From contig JBFWSL010000232.1 in the NCBI GenBank assembly GCA_050248375.1, forward strand, positions 1-5,827: 5,827 nucleotides of DNA. The letters run 5' to 3'. A program made the translations under genes and the position numbers. The DNA comes from JAYZVT01 sp050248375. GTDB taxonomy: Bacteria; Pseudomonadota; Alphaproteobacteria; Rhizobiales; Methyloligellaceae. The notes below the pieces were generated by a model that was not told where the DNA came from, made no database searches, and saw nothing but the letters and a program-made list of their open reading frames with translations. Positions 1 to 5,664 of this stretch are shown one piece after another; within the stretch, counting starts at the first letter, position 1; each line of letters begins with the position of its first letter.

Positions 1-1357
1 GCGCCAGCCGCACGTTGACCTCTATGCTCGGCCCGAGGAAGATGCCGCGCACCCCGGTGACGACCGGGAACCTGCAGCTTTCCAGTATGAAGCCGACCAC
101 GCCGAAGGCGATGGCGATGTAGATGGCGTAGACGTTGTTCACGGTGGCGAAAGCGCCGATGGTGGCCAGCACCACGACGAAGGGGAACAGCCAGGCCCGG
201 TCCTGCTGCAGGACCATGATGAAGAACTGGATCGCCTTCCAGGAGATCAGGAACATGAAGATGGTGGCGACCAGCAGGCCGGCCAGAATGCCGTAGACGA
301 GATCGGGGCTGTGCTGGAACAGCATCACACCCGGCTCGATGCCATGCAGCACCAGCGCGCCCAGCATGATCGCCGTCGAGCCATCGCCGGGAATGCCGAG
401 GGTCAGCATCGGCACCATGGTGCCGCCCGTGGTCGCGTTGTTGGTCGATTCCGGCGTGACCACGCCGTCGGGCTCGCCCTTGCCGAAGGCCTCGGGGTTT
501 TTCGACTGGCGCTTCACGGCGGCATAGGCCAGCCAGGTGGCGCCTTCCGCGCCGACGCCGGGCACGGCCCCTATGCCGGTGCCGAACAGGCTGCCGATGA
601 CGATGGCGCGCCAGCGCCTGACCAGGTCGGCGAAGCTCGGCAATGCAAGGTTGACCTCGTCGGCGATGCGTTCGCTGCGCTGACCGACGAGCTTGAGGTC
701 GCTGAACACCACCGCGATGCCGAAGAAGCCCGTGAGCGCGGCGGCGAAGGGAACGCCGGACATCAGGTCCACCGACCCGAAGGTGTAGCGCAAGGCGGAA
801 TCCACCGGGTCGAGGCCCACGGTGGAAATCAGCAGGCCGAGCAGTACGCCGATAAGACCGCGCAGCATCGAGCCGCGGACGAAGGAGGAGACCATCAGCA
901 GGCCGAGCACTCCGACGAGAGCGATGTCGGCGTTGCTCGACTGCAGCGCGACCTTGGCCAGCAGCGGAATGAACGTCACCGCGATGACCCAGCCGAAAAG
1001 ACCGCCAAAGGTGGAGCCGAGCGTGGCATAGCCAAGCGCCAGTCCGGCCTTACCCTGCTCGGCCATGGGGTGGCCGTCGAGGGCGGTACAGGCCGCGGCC
1101 GGGGTGCCCGGCGTGCGCAACAGGATCGCGGAATAGGAACCGCCGAGCTTGGTGCCAACATAGACGCCGATCATGACCAGCAGAGCCGGCAGCGCTTCCA
1201 TGGAATAGGTGATCGGCAACAGGATGACGATGGCCATGGGCGAACTCAGGCCCGGCAATGCGCCTACGAGAATGCCGAGCGCGGTGCCCGCGAACACCGC
1301 GAGCAGGTTCCATGGCTGAAAGACGTCCCCGAAGCCGCCGATGAGTCCTTCGATCAT
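1..1357 (-). CDS. tctA: Tripartite tricarboxylate transporter, large permease subunit TctA (partial, 3' end beyond the left edge)
   Basis: This is the large membrane subunit of a TTT-family secondary transporter, which moves a carboxylate-type solute delivered by a periplasmic TctC-like binding protein across the inner membrane. About 452 codons are visible without a stop; the family is usually near 500 residues, so roughly 50 C-terminal residues are missing at the window edge. The translation starts MIEGLIGGFGDVF and shows the family's two related glycine/proline signatures: GALPGLSSPMAI at about residues 32-43 and GAVPGVGAEGATWLAY at about 262-277. It also has YSAILLRTPGTPAA (about 75-88) with TALDGHPMA just after it, and PESTNNATTGG followed by LTLGIPGD in the second half. 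Long hydrophobic stretches fill the rest. The ATG at 1357 is preceded by a strong Shine-Dalgarno that overlaps the tctB stop, so the two genes are co-transcribed and probably translationally coupled. The family call is secure; the solute is unknown. Confidence 0.95.
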   Translation of the reverse strand, partial: MIEGLIGGFGDVFQPWNLLAVFAGTALGILVGALPGLSSPMAIVILLPITYSMEALPALLVMIGVYVGTKLGGSYSAILLRTPGTPAAACTALDGHPMAEQGKAGLALGYATLGSTFGGLFGWVIAVTFIPLLAKVALQSSNADIALVGVLGLLMVSSFVRGSMLRGLIGVLLGLLISTVGLDPVDSALRYTFGSVDLMSGVPFAAALTGFFGIAVVFSDLKLVGQRSERIADEVNLALPSFADLVRRWRAIVIGSLFGTGIGAVPGVGAEGATWLAYAAVKRQSKNPEAFGKGEPDGVVTPESTNNATTGGTMVPMLTLGIPGDGSTAIMLGALVLHGIEPGVMLFQHSPDLVYGILAGLLVATIFMFLISWKAIQFFIMVLQQDRAWLFPFVVVLATIGAFATVNNVYAIYIAIAFGVVGFILESCRFPVVTGVRGIFLGPSIEVNVRLA

Positions 1358-1362
1358 GACGG

Positions 1363-1368
1363 CCTCCT
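1363..1368 (-). promoter_or_regulatory. tctA ribosome binding site overlapping the tctB stop codon
   Basis: On the minus strand the junction reads TGAGGAGGCCGTCATG. The AGGAGG core lies five bases before the tctA ATG, and its first base is the last base of the tctB TGA (1370-1368). This fixes the tctA start and suggests that a ribosome finishing tctB hands over to tctA. Confidence 0.85.
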
Positions 1369-1868
1369 CAGTAAAGCGGCAGTTGGAGGATCATGACGAA
1401 CAGCCCGTGGAAGGCCGCCGCGCCGAGGGCCGCAACCAGCGCGTTGCGCAGCGGGTTCGTCTCGCCGAAGACGAAGAAGAGCAGGAACAGGAACAGGCCG
1501 GTGAGCAGCCAGTAGGGCAGCACGCTGAGAAGTTCGGCGTAGGCAATCAGAAGCACCAGCAGCGCCAGCATGCGCAGCGCCAGGTGGGTGGGCTGCTTGC
1601 GCCCGCCGGCTCCCGGCTCGGGGGCGCTCCGTGCCGGAACCTCCGGCGCATGCGCGCCGAACTGGGTGAACAGGGTCGTCGCGGTAAAGAGGCCCGCCAA
1701 CAGCATCAGCAAGACGGAGATCACGGTGGGAAAGCTGCGAAAGGTGATCTGGGCGTCGCGGCTGGTTTGCAGCGCCTCGCCCGGTCCGTACTGGATGTAG
1801 AGCAGCGCTCCCAGTCCGAGCGCGAACAGGACGGCGCCCAGCAGAAGATCCTTCGTCGCCGGCTGCAT
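1368..1868 (-). CDS. tctB: Tripartite tricarboxylate transporter, small permease subunit TctB
   Basis: This 166-residue protein is the small membrane subunit that pairs with TctA. Hydrophobic segments are visible at about residues 7-26, 46-67, 96-117, 119-135 and 143-163. The last three make up the compact C-terminal half typical of TctB, and the chain ends VMILQLPLY. Between the second and third segments lies a short Ala/Pro/Gly/Arg-rich loop (about 72-95). Sequence similarity within this family is low, so the call rests on size, topology and the position directly upstream of tctA, with ten bases between stop and start. The ATG at 1868 has a GGAGG eight bases upstream (1877-1881). It is the first gene of the leftward operon, and the binding-protein gene tctC is not between it and the divergent regulator. 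Confidence 0.9.
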   Translation of the reverse strand: MQPATKDLLLGAVLFALGLGALLYIQYGPGEALQTSRDAQITFRSFPTVISVLLMLLAGLFTATTLFTQFGAHAPEVPARSAPEPGAGGRKQPTHLALRMLALLVLLIAYAELLSVLPYWLLTGLFLFLLFFVFGETNPLRNALVAALGAAAFHGLFVMILQLPLY

Positions 1869-1914
1869 GACGGCTTCCTCCCCAGCTTCCGGTCGTTTTG
1901 AGCGCGGATGACGC

Positions 1915-1942
1915 TTGACCAGATACTATATAGTATTATTAC
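1915..1942 (+). promoter_or_regulatory. Candidate sigma-70-type promoter for gntR-sulfatase
   Basis: TTGACC at 1915-1920 is one base from the -35 consensus. A 16-base spacer leads to TATTAC at 1937-1942 as a possible -10 box (4 of 6 matches). Transcription would start near 1949, giving a leader of about 65 bases before the GTG at 2014. The spacer and -10 box lie inside the palindromic operator, a position from which a bound repressor would block RNA polymerase. The -10 assignment is weak because several AT-rich hexamers are possible. Confidence 0.45.
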
Positions 1943-1949
1943 TATATAG
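1923..1949. promoter_or_regulatory. Double palindrome, probable GntR operator
   Basis: ATACTATATAGTAT at 1923-1936 is a perfect 14-base palindrome. The 10-base word TACTATATAG occurs at 1924-1933 and again at 1940-1949, a direct repeat with a 16-base period. Because its core is self-complementary, CTATATAG(TA) at 1926-1935 and (TA)CTATATAG at 1940-1949 also form a perfect 10-base inverted repeat around a TTAT spacer. Such a symmetric AT-rich block in a GC-rich intergenic region between a GntR gene and a divergent operon is what a dimeric repressor site looks like. The two half-regions suggest room for two dimers. Binding by the adjacent GntR protein is inferred from position. Confidence 0.7.
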
Positions 1950-1970
1950 AAACGCGAGGGTGAGGACTTA

Positions 1971-1976
1971 TGTCAA
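1971..1976 (-). promoter_or_regulatory. Candidate -35 box for the tctBA promoter
   Basis: The minus strand reads a perfect TTGACA here, pointing left toward tctB. No good -10 box lies at the standard 16-18 base spacing; the nearest TATATA-like sequences sit about 20-22 bases downstream, inside the palindromic operator. It may be a weak or activator-assisted promoter, or a chance match. It faces the plus-strand TTGACC at 1915-1920, so the two polymerase footprints would overlap across the operator. Confidence 0.35.
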
Positions 1977-1998
1977 GCACTTTTTCCCCGCCACAGCC

Positions 1999-2005
1999 GA
2001 GGGGG
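1999..2005 (+). promoter_or_regulatory. Probable gntR ribosome binding site
   Basis: GAGGGGG ends eight bases before GTG 2014-2016. No other in-frame start between 1915 and 2060 has a comparable purine-rich site at a suitable distance, so this decides the chosen start. The open frame extends upstream to a TTG at 1915, but that codon forms part of the -35-like box and the extension would translate the operator. Confidence 0.55.
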
Positions 2006-2013
2006 CTCCCAAC

Positions 2014-2853
2014 GTGCGACCGCAGACAGACCTGACCGCAAGCCGTCCGGACCCGGTGCGCGCGGCGAAGGTCATCGCCGCGCTCGACCGGTTTCTCGAG
2101 GGCAGGTTCGACGACAGCGAGGGAACGAGGAGTCCCAAGCACGTGCGCCTGGCCGAGGCGTTGTCGCGGGCGGTCGCCGACGGCATCGTGCATGAAGGCG
2201 ACAAGCTGCCGAGCGAATCCGAACTGACGCAGATGACCCCCTTCAGCCTCGGGACCGTGCAGAAGGCGGTGAAGAGCCTGATGACCGACGGGCTGGTCGT
2301 CCGCAAGCCAGGCGTCGGAACCATCGTCCGCCGCTGGCGCCAGAGCATGGCGCAACCCCTGCACTGCCGCTTCTCGCATGAAGGCGGCGAGTTTCTCGCC
2401 GTCTACCCGGTTATCCTGAGCCGCACGCGTATTCGCGAAAGCGGCAACTGGACGAAGGTGCTCGGCGAGAACGCCACCATCATCCGCATCGACCGCCGAA
2501 TCATGATCGGCGACTTCTTTCCCGTGGTGACGCGGTTCTACGTCGATGCGGACCGCTACCCGCTCTTCGCCAGGCGCTCGGTACGCAAGCTCGAGGCACA
2601 GAACTTCAAGCTGCTGATGTCGGAGCAGGCGGGCGGCCCGATCACGCGCATGGAGAACCAGATCACCTTCGTGCCCGCCTGCGATGAGCTCGCGGCACAG
2701 CTCGACGTCAAGGACGAGACCATCGTCCTGCGGATCAAGGCGACCGCGCGAACCCCCACGGGCCAGGCGCTCTACTACCAGGAAATCTTCATTCCCCCGA
2801 ACGAGCTTGAACTGTCGATTGAAAGCCGTCTGGACGGCATCGCCGGCATATGA
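2014..2853 (+). CDS. GntR-family transcriptional regulator, HutC/UTRA type
   Basis: With the GTG start the protein has 279 residues. After an unusual N-terminal stretch of about 40 residues comes a winged helix-turn-helix (about 42-107): KHVRLAEALSRAVADG, then GDKLPSESEL, a recognition helix in SLGTVQKAVKSLMTDGL, and the wing KPGVGTIV. The rest (about 120-270) fits a UTRA ligand-binding domain, with RMENQITFVPA, a late VLRIKATARTPTG strand and ALYYQEIFIPP near residues 252-262. Members usually repress catabolic operons and release DNA when a pathway metabolite binds UTRA. Here the gene stands divergent from tctBA and 45 bases ahead of the sulfatase on its own strand, with a symmetric operator just upstream, so control of both units plus autoregulation is likely. 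The family is clear; the effector is unknown. The start is uncertain: GTG at 1960 is an alternative. Confidence 0.9.
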   Translation: MRPQTDLTASRPDPVRAAKVIAALDRFLEGRFDDSEGTRSPKHVRLAEALSRAVADGIVHEGDKLPSESELTQMTPFSLGTVQKAVKSLMTDGLVVRKPGVGTIVRRWRQSMAQPLHCRFSHEGGEFLAVYPVILSRTRIRESGNWTKVLGENATIIRIDRRIMIGDFFPVVTRFYVDADRYPLFARRSVRKLEAQNFKLLMSEQAGGPITRMENQITFVPACDELAAQLDVKDETIVLRIKATARTPTGQALYYQEIFIPPNELELSIESRLDGIAGI

Positions 2854-2886
2854 CCGGCGGGCGTCCCAACAACCAGACAATTGCGT

Positions 2887-2893
2887 AAGGAAG
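2887..2893 (+). promoter_or_regulatory. Ribosome binding site of the sulfatase gene
   Basis: AAGGAAG lies five bases before ATG 2899. This favours ATG 2899 over an in-frame TTG at 2881, which would add six residues and place the Shine-Dalgarno inside the coding region. Confidence 0.75.
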
Positions 2894-2898
2894 CGACC

Positions 2899-4359
2899 AT
2901 GGATGCGAAGAATCTCGTGATCATCATGTCCGATGAGCACAACCCCAAGTTCCTGGGTTGCCGGGGCCACAAATACGTCCGCACGCCCAATATCGACCGG
3001 CTCGCGGCGGGCGGAGTCCGCTTCGACAGCGCCTACACCCCCTGCCCCGTCTGCGTGCCGGCACGCGCCTCCTTCGCCACGGGCAAGTATGTCCACCAGA
3101 TCGGCTGCTGGGACAACGCCATGCCCTTCGACGGCTCGGTGCCGAGCTGGCACAGCCTGCTGCGCGAGCGCGGGCACCGCGTCGTCTCCATCGGCAAGCT
3201 GCATTTCCGCTCGGCCGAGGACGACAACGGATTCTCCGAAGAGCAGATCGGCATGCACATCATCGACGGGGAGGGCGACCTGCTCGGCCTGATCCGCGAC
3301 GAGGACATGCCCAAGCGCGGCGGCTCCTACAAGATGGCCAAGCTGGCGGGACCGGGCGAGTCCATGTACACCACCTATGACCGGGACATCACGGCGCGGG
3401 CCCAGGTGTGGCTGCGCGAGGAGGCGCAGAAATACACCGACAAGCCGTGGGTGCTGTTCGTGTCGCTGGTGTGCCCCCACTTCCCGCTGACGGCGCCGCC
3501 GGAGCATTTCTACCACTATTACGACCAGGACCTGCCGCTGCCGAAGCTCTACAACGAGCGCGCGTCCAACCAGCACCCCTATATCGAGGACTATCGCAAG
3601 TCCTTCGCCTACGACGAGTTTTTCGACACCCCGGACCGGGTGAAGCGCGCGCAGGCCGGCTATCTCGGCCTGTGCAGCTTCCTCGACGAGAATATCGGCA
3701 AGATCCTGGGCGCGCTGAAGGATGGCGGCTGGGAACAGAACACCCGCGTCGTCTATACCAGCGACCACGGCGACAATGTCGGCACCCGCGGGCTGTGGGG
3801 CAAGTCGACCATGTATGAGGAGTCCGTCGGCGTGCCGCTGGTGGTGTCGGGCCCGGACATCCCCAGGGGCATCACCGTCAACACGCCCACCAACCTGCTG
3901 GACCTGTATCCGTTCATCATGGAGACCGTGGGCGAGACGGATGGCGAGACCCTCACGCCGGAGCATCCCGGAACGGACATCACGGAGATCATCGGGGGGA
4001 AGCACGACAAGCGCGCGGTCTTCTCGGAGTATCACGCCATGGGCTCCAAGACGGCCGCCTACATGGTCCGCAAGGGACCCTACAAGCTGGTCTACTATAC
4101 CGACTACGAGCCCCAGCTCTTCGACCTCGGCACCGACCCGGAAGAACTCAACGATCTCGCCGGGGCGGAGAACGCCCGGCCGATCATGGAGGACCTGATG
4201 GCCGAGCTTCAGCGCATCTGCGATCCGGAAAAGGTGGACCGCGAGGCCAAGTCCAAGCAGAAGGTCCTGCTGGAGCGCAGCGGCGGACGCGACGCGGTGA
4301 TCAAGCGCGGCGACCTCGGCTTCAGCGTGCCGCCCGGCGTGCAGCCCCAGTTCGACTAG
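2899..4359 (+). CDS. Cytoplasmic-type sulfatase (alkaline phosphatase superfamily)
   Basis: This 486-residue enzyme should hydrolyse a sulfate ester, or possibly a phosphonate or phosphate monoester. The N-terminus (NLVIIMSDEHNP) carries the metal-binding acidic residues at about 12-13. The CVPARASFATG segment gives the CxPxR site, with Cys52 as the residue oxidised to formylglycine. Further expected active-site residues are visible: Lys100 and His102 in GKLHF, His194 in CPHFPLTAP, Asp289-His290 in TSDHGDN, and Lys302 in GLWGKSTMYEES. The C-terminal QLFDLGTDPEELNDLAG is the usual end of the fold. There is no signal peptide, so it should act in the cytoplasm, as choline sulfatase does. It lacks the C-terminal tail of classical choline sulfatase (BetC), so I do not give that name. 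It lies 45 bases after gntR and is probably co-transcribed. The formylglycine-generating enzyme is not in this window. The superfamily is certain; the substrate is open. Confidence 0.95.
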   Translation: MDAKNLVIIMSDEHNPKFLGCRGHKYVRTPNIDRLAAGGVRFDSAYTPCPVCVPARASFATGKYVHQIGCWDNAMPFDGSVPSWHSLLRERGHRVVSIGKLHFRSAEDDNGFSEEQIGMHIIDGEGDLLGLIRDEDMPKRGGSYKMAKLAGPGESMYTTYDRDITARAQVWLREEAQKYTDKPWVLFVSLVCPHFPLTAPPEHFYHYYDQDLPLPKLYNERASNQHPYIEDYRKSFAYDEFFDTPDRVKRAQAGYLGLCSFLDENIGKILGALKDGGWEQNTRVVYTSDHGDNVGTRGLWGKSTMYEESVGVPLVVSGPDIPRGITVNTPTNLLDLYPFIMETVGETDGETLTPEHPGTDITEIIGGKHDKRAVFSEYHAMGSKTAAYMVRKGPYKLVYYTDYEPQLFDLGTDPEELNDLAGAENARPIMEDLMAELQRICDPEKVDREAKSKQKVLLERSGGRDAVIKRGDLGFSVPPGVQPQFD

Positions 4360-4469
4360 CGCATCATCCGGCCAAATGGAATCGCTTGGCCGGTAAGATG
4401 ATGCGCCAGATCAATAGCTTGAGCATGATCTTATCGAAAAAGTGGTATCCACTTTTCCGGATCATGCTC
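4359..4469. repeat. RIME-like intergenic mosaic repeat with two palindromes
   Basis: Two large inverted repeats are separated by 14 bases. The first pairs GCGCATCATC (4359-4368) with GATGATGCGC (4397-4406), plus an inner CGGCCAA (4369-4375) with TTGGCCG (4386-4392). The second pairs GAGCATGATC (4421-4430) with GATCATGCTC (4460-4469), plus AAAAGTGG (4438-4445) with CCACTTTT (4449-4456) around a TAT loop. The total is 111 bases. From memory, RIME1 of Rhizobium is about 108 bases with two large palindromes, and GAGCATGATC...GATCATGCTC cores with an AAAAGTGG-like stem are very common between genes in Hyphomicrobiales. It lies between convergent genes, and its stems may end or protect the sulfatase transcript. 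The element starts on the last base of the sulfatase stop codon. Confidence 0.8.
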
Positions 4470-4475
4470 TAGGCT

Positions 4476-4490
4476 CGCGGCGGGGCCGCG
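4476..4490 (-). terminator. Weak GC hairpin just after the LysR stop
   Basis: CGCGGC (4476-4481) and GCCGCG (4485-4490) form a six-pair GC stem with a three-base loop, one base beyond the lysR stop codon (4494-4492) on the minus strand. There is no run of T after it, so it is at best a poor intrinsic terminator; the neighbouring RIME-like stems may do the work instead. Confidence 0.25.
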
Positions 4491-4491
4491 G

Positions 4492-5478
4492 CTAGCGCGT
4501 GGACCTGGAAAGCCTGCGCGGCCGCCGGCCGCTGGCCCCGGCGGCCTCGGCTTTGCCGCGGCGCACGACGGGTCCGGCGGGCGCTGCCTGGGGCGGGCCT
4601 TCGGCTTCGGAAGCGGACATCAGGGCGTCGTAAAGATCGCCGATGAACTGCCGGCGCGGATTGTCGTCCCGGTAGAGCAGTCCCAGCGTGCGGGACACGG
4701 GCGGATCGCCGAAGGGCACGGCAACGATCCCCGGAGGGAAAGGATTGGCCACCCGCCGCCGGGGGACGATAGAGACGCCAAGGCCGTTCTCGACCAGCTT
4801 GAAGATGCCATCGAGGGTGCCGACCTCCATCTGGGGGCGCAGGTTGATGCCGCGCCGGTTGAGTTCGTCATCGACCGACTGGGCAATCCACGCGGCGCGG
4901 GTCGTCCGCCTGAAACAGATGTAGGGCAGCTCCTCCAGCAACTGCTGGTCGGTGGTCCCGCTGGCGCTCCTGGGAGCGACCACCATCAACGGCTCGGTGC
5001 AGAAGGGCTCCCATCTGAGGCCAGGCAGGATGGTGGGCGGCTGTGTCACCACGGCAACGTCGAGGCTGCCGCGCTCCACGGAAGGCTCGAGTTCGTTGGA
5101 CAGCGCGGTAATAAGGCGGAACTCGAGATGGGGATGCTTGCTACGCAGCCGGCTCAGCGCGGATGGCAGGATGCCGTCGACCACGGTCTGCAGGGCGCCA
5201 AGCTCGAGAATGCCCGTGGCCCTGGCGAAGCTGACCTCGCCGGTCATGCGCTCCCAGACGTCGATGAGTTCGCGTGCCCGGTTGACGAGATTCTGGCCAT
5301 CCGCCGTCAGCTTCGGGGGGCGCGTGCTGCGATCGAACAGGGCGATGCCAACCTGCTGCTCGAGCGCGCGTATCTGCAGGCTCACCCCGGAGGGGGAGAG
5401 ACCCACAGCCTTGCCGGCCTCGACGAAGCTCCTGTGGTTCACGATGGCCAGGAACGTATAGAGACTTCTGATTTCCAT
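4492..5478 (-). CDS. LysR-family transcriptional regulator
   Basis: This 328-residue protein has the classic layout. The N-terminal winged helix-turn-helix covers about residues 1-62, with SLYTFLAIVNHRSFVEAGKA, the recognition helix around LSPSGVSLQIRALEQQ, then LFDRSTRPPKLTADG. A linker helix follows, then a periplasmic-binding-protein-like effector domain (about 90-288) with GALQTVVDGILPSALSRLR, SLDVAVVTQPP and LVENGLGVSIVPRRRV. The last 39 residues or so (from about 290) are a low-complexity tail rich in Ala, Pro, Arg and Gly, beyond the normal end of the family (about 290-310 residues). The ATG at 5478 gives the standard MEIRSLYTFL start, although no strong Shine-Dalgarno precedes it. The gene converges on the sulfatase across the repeat. 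Its targets cannot be deduced: LysR genes often control a divergent neighbour, but the next gene upstream lies on the same strand. Confidence 0.93.
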   Translation of the reverse strand: MEIRSLYTFLAIVNHRSFVEAGKAVGLSPSGVSLQIRALEQQVGIALFDRSTRPPKLTADGQNLVNRARELIDVWERMTGEVSFARATGILELGALQTVVDGILPSALSRLRSKHPHLEFRLITALSNELEPSVERGSLDVAVVTQPPTILPGLRWEPFCTEPLMVVAPRSASGTTDQQLLEELPYICFRRTTRAAWIAQSVDDELNRRGINLRPQMEVGTLDGIFKLVENGLGVSIVPRRRVANPFPPGIVAVPFGDPPVSRTLGLLYRDDNPRRQFIGDLYDALMSASEAEGPPQAAPAGPVVRRGKAEAAGASGRRPRRLSRSTR

Positions 5479-5664
5479 ACCCGGACGGTCTTCTCACCCA
5501 AGCAAAGCCACGACGACGATCATTCGATTCCGATAGCGCTTCCCGGCACCGGCAGCGCGCGCCTAAAGAGTATCTGCCGCATCTGCCAGTTATATATGCA
5601 ACGCGGCAAGCAGAAGCCGAGAGCGTCTCCAGATCATCGGAATCTATAGCCAAGCTTTCCCTTA
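5479..5664 (-). other. Intergenic region upstream of lysR
   Basis: This 186-base gap separates the NTF2-like gene from lysR, both on the minus strand, so lysR probably has its own promoter here. On the minus strand a TATATAA (5596-5590) is the most -10-like sequence, with no convincing -35 box. A 9-base perfect inverted repeat, GATTCCGAT at 5526-5534 and ATCGGAATC at 5636-5644, flanks it 101 bases apart. I see no clear RNA gene, no terminator with a T tract and no supportable small ORF. Confidence 0.4.

Noticed and set aside
311..1396. A 361-codon open frame on the plus strand, opposite tctA
   Set aside because: The minus strand encodes a TctA with all family signatures; the plus-strand frame is a Gln/Arg/His-rich, low-complexity shadow.
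1341..1901. A 186-codon open frame on the plus strand, opposite tctB
   Set aside because: Its translation is dominated by Gln, Glu and Arg, the typical complement of hydrophobic membrane codons. The TctB reading is supported by topology, ribosome binding site and coupling to tctA.
1915..2013. An N-terminal extension of GntR starting at TTG 1915
   Set aside because: The extension would translate the palindromic operator, its start codon is part of a -35-like box, and no ribosome binding site precedes it. The GTG at 2014 has a suitable GAGGGGG upstream.
1942..4035. A 697-codon open frame on the minus strand, opposite gntR and the sulfatase
   Set aside because: It is antisense to two clearly recognisable proteins, shows no family motif, is rich in Arg, His, Ala, Val and Asp in the manner of GC-rich shadow frames, and would cross the operator and promoters.
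4359..4469. The tandem palindromes as a CRISPR remnant or a small RNA gene
   Set aside because: There are only two different palindromes with no repeated unit and spacer pattern, and the words match a common rhizobial intergenic repeat type better.
5128..5649. A 173-codon plus-strand frame opposite lysR
   Set aside because: It is antisense to the conserved DNA-binding domain and shows no motif or ribosome binding site.
5141..5653. A 170-codon minus-strand frame overlapping the 5' half of lysR and the upstream gap
   Set aside because: It is out of frame with the well-supported LysR helix-turn-helix and has an Arg/Gly-rich composition with no recognisable domain.
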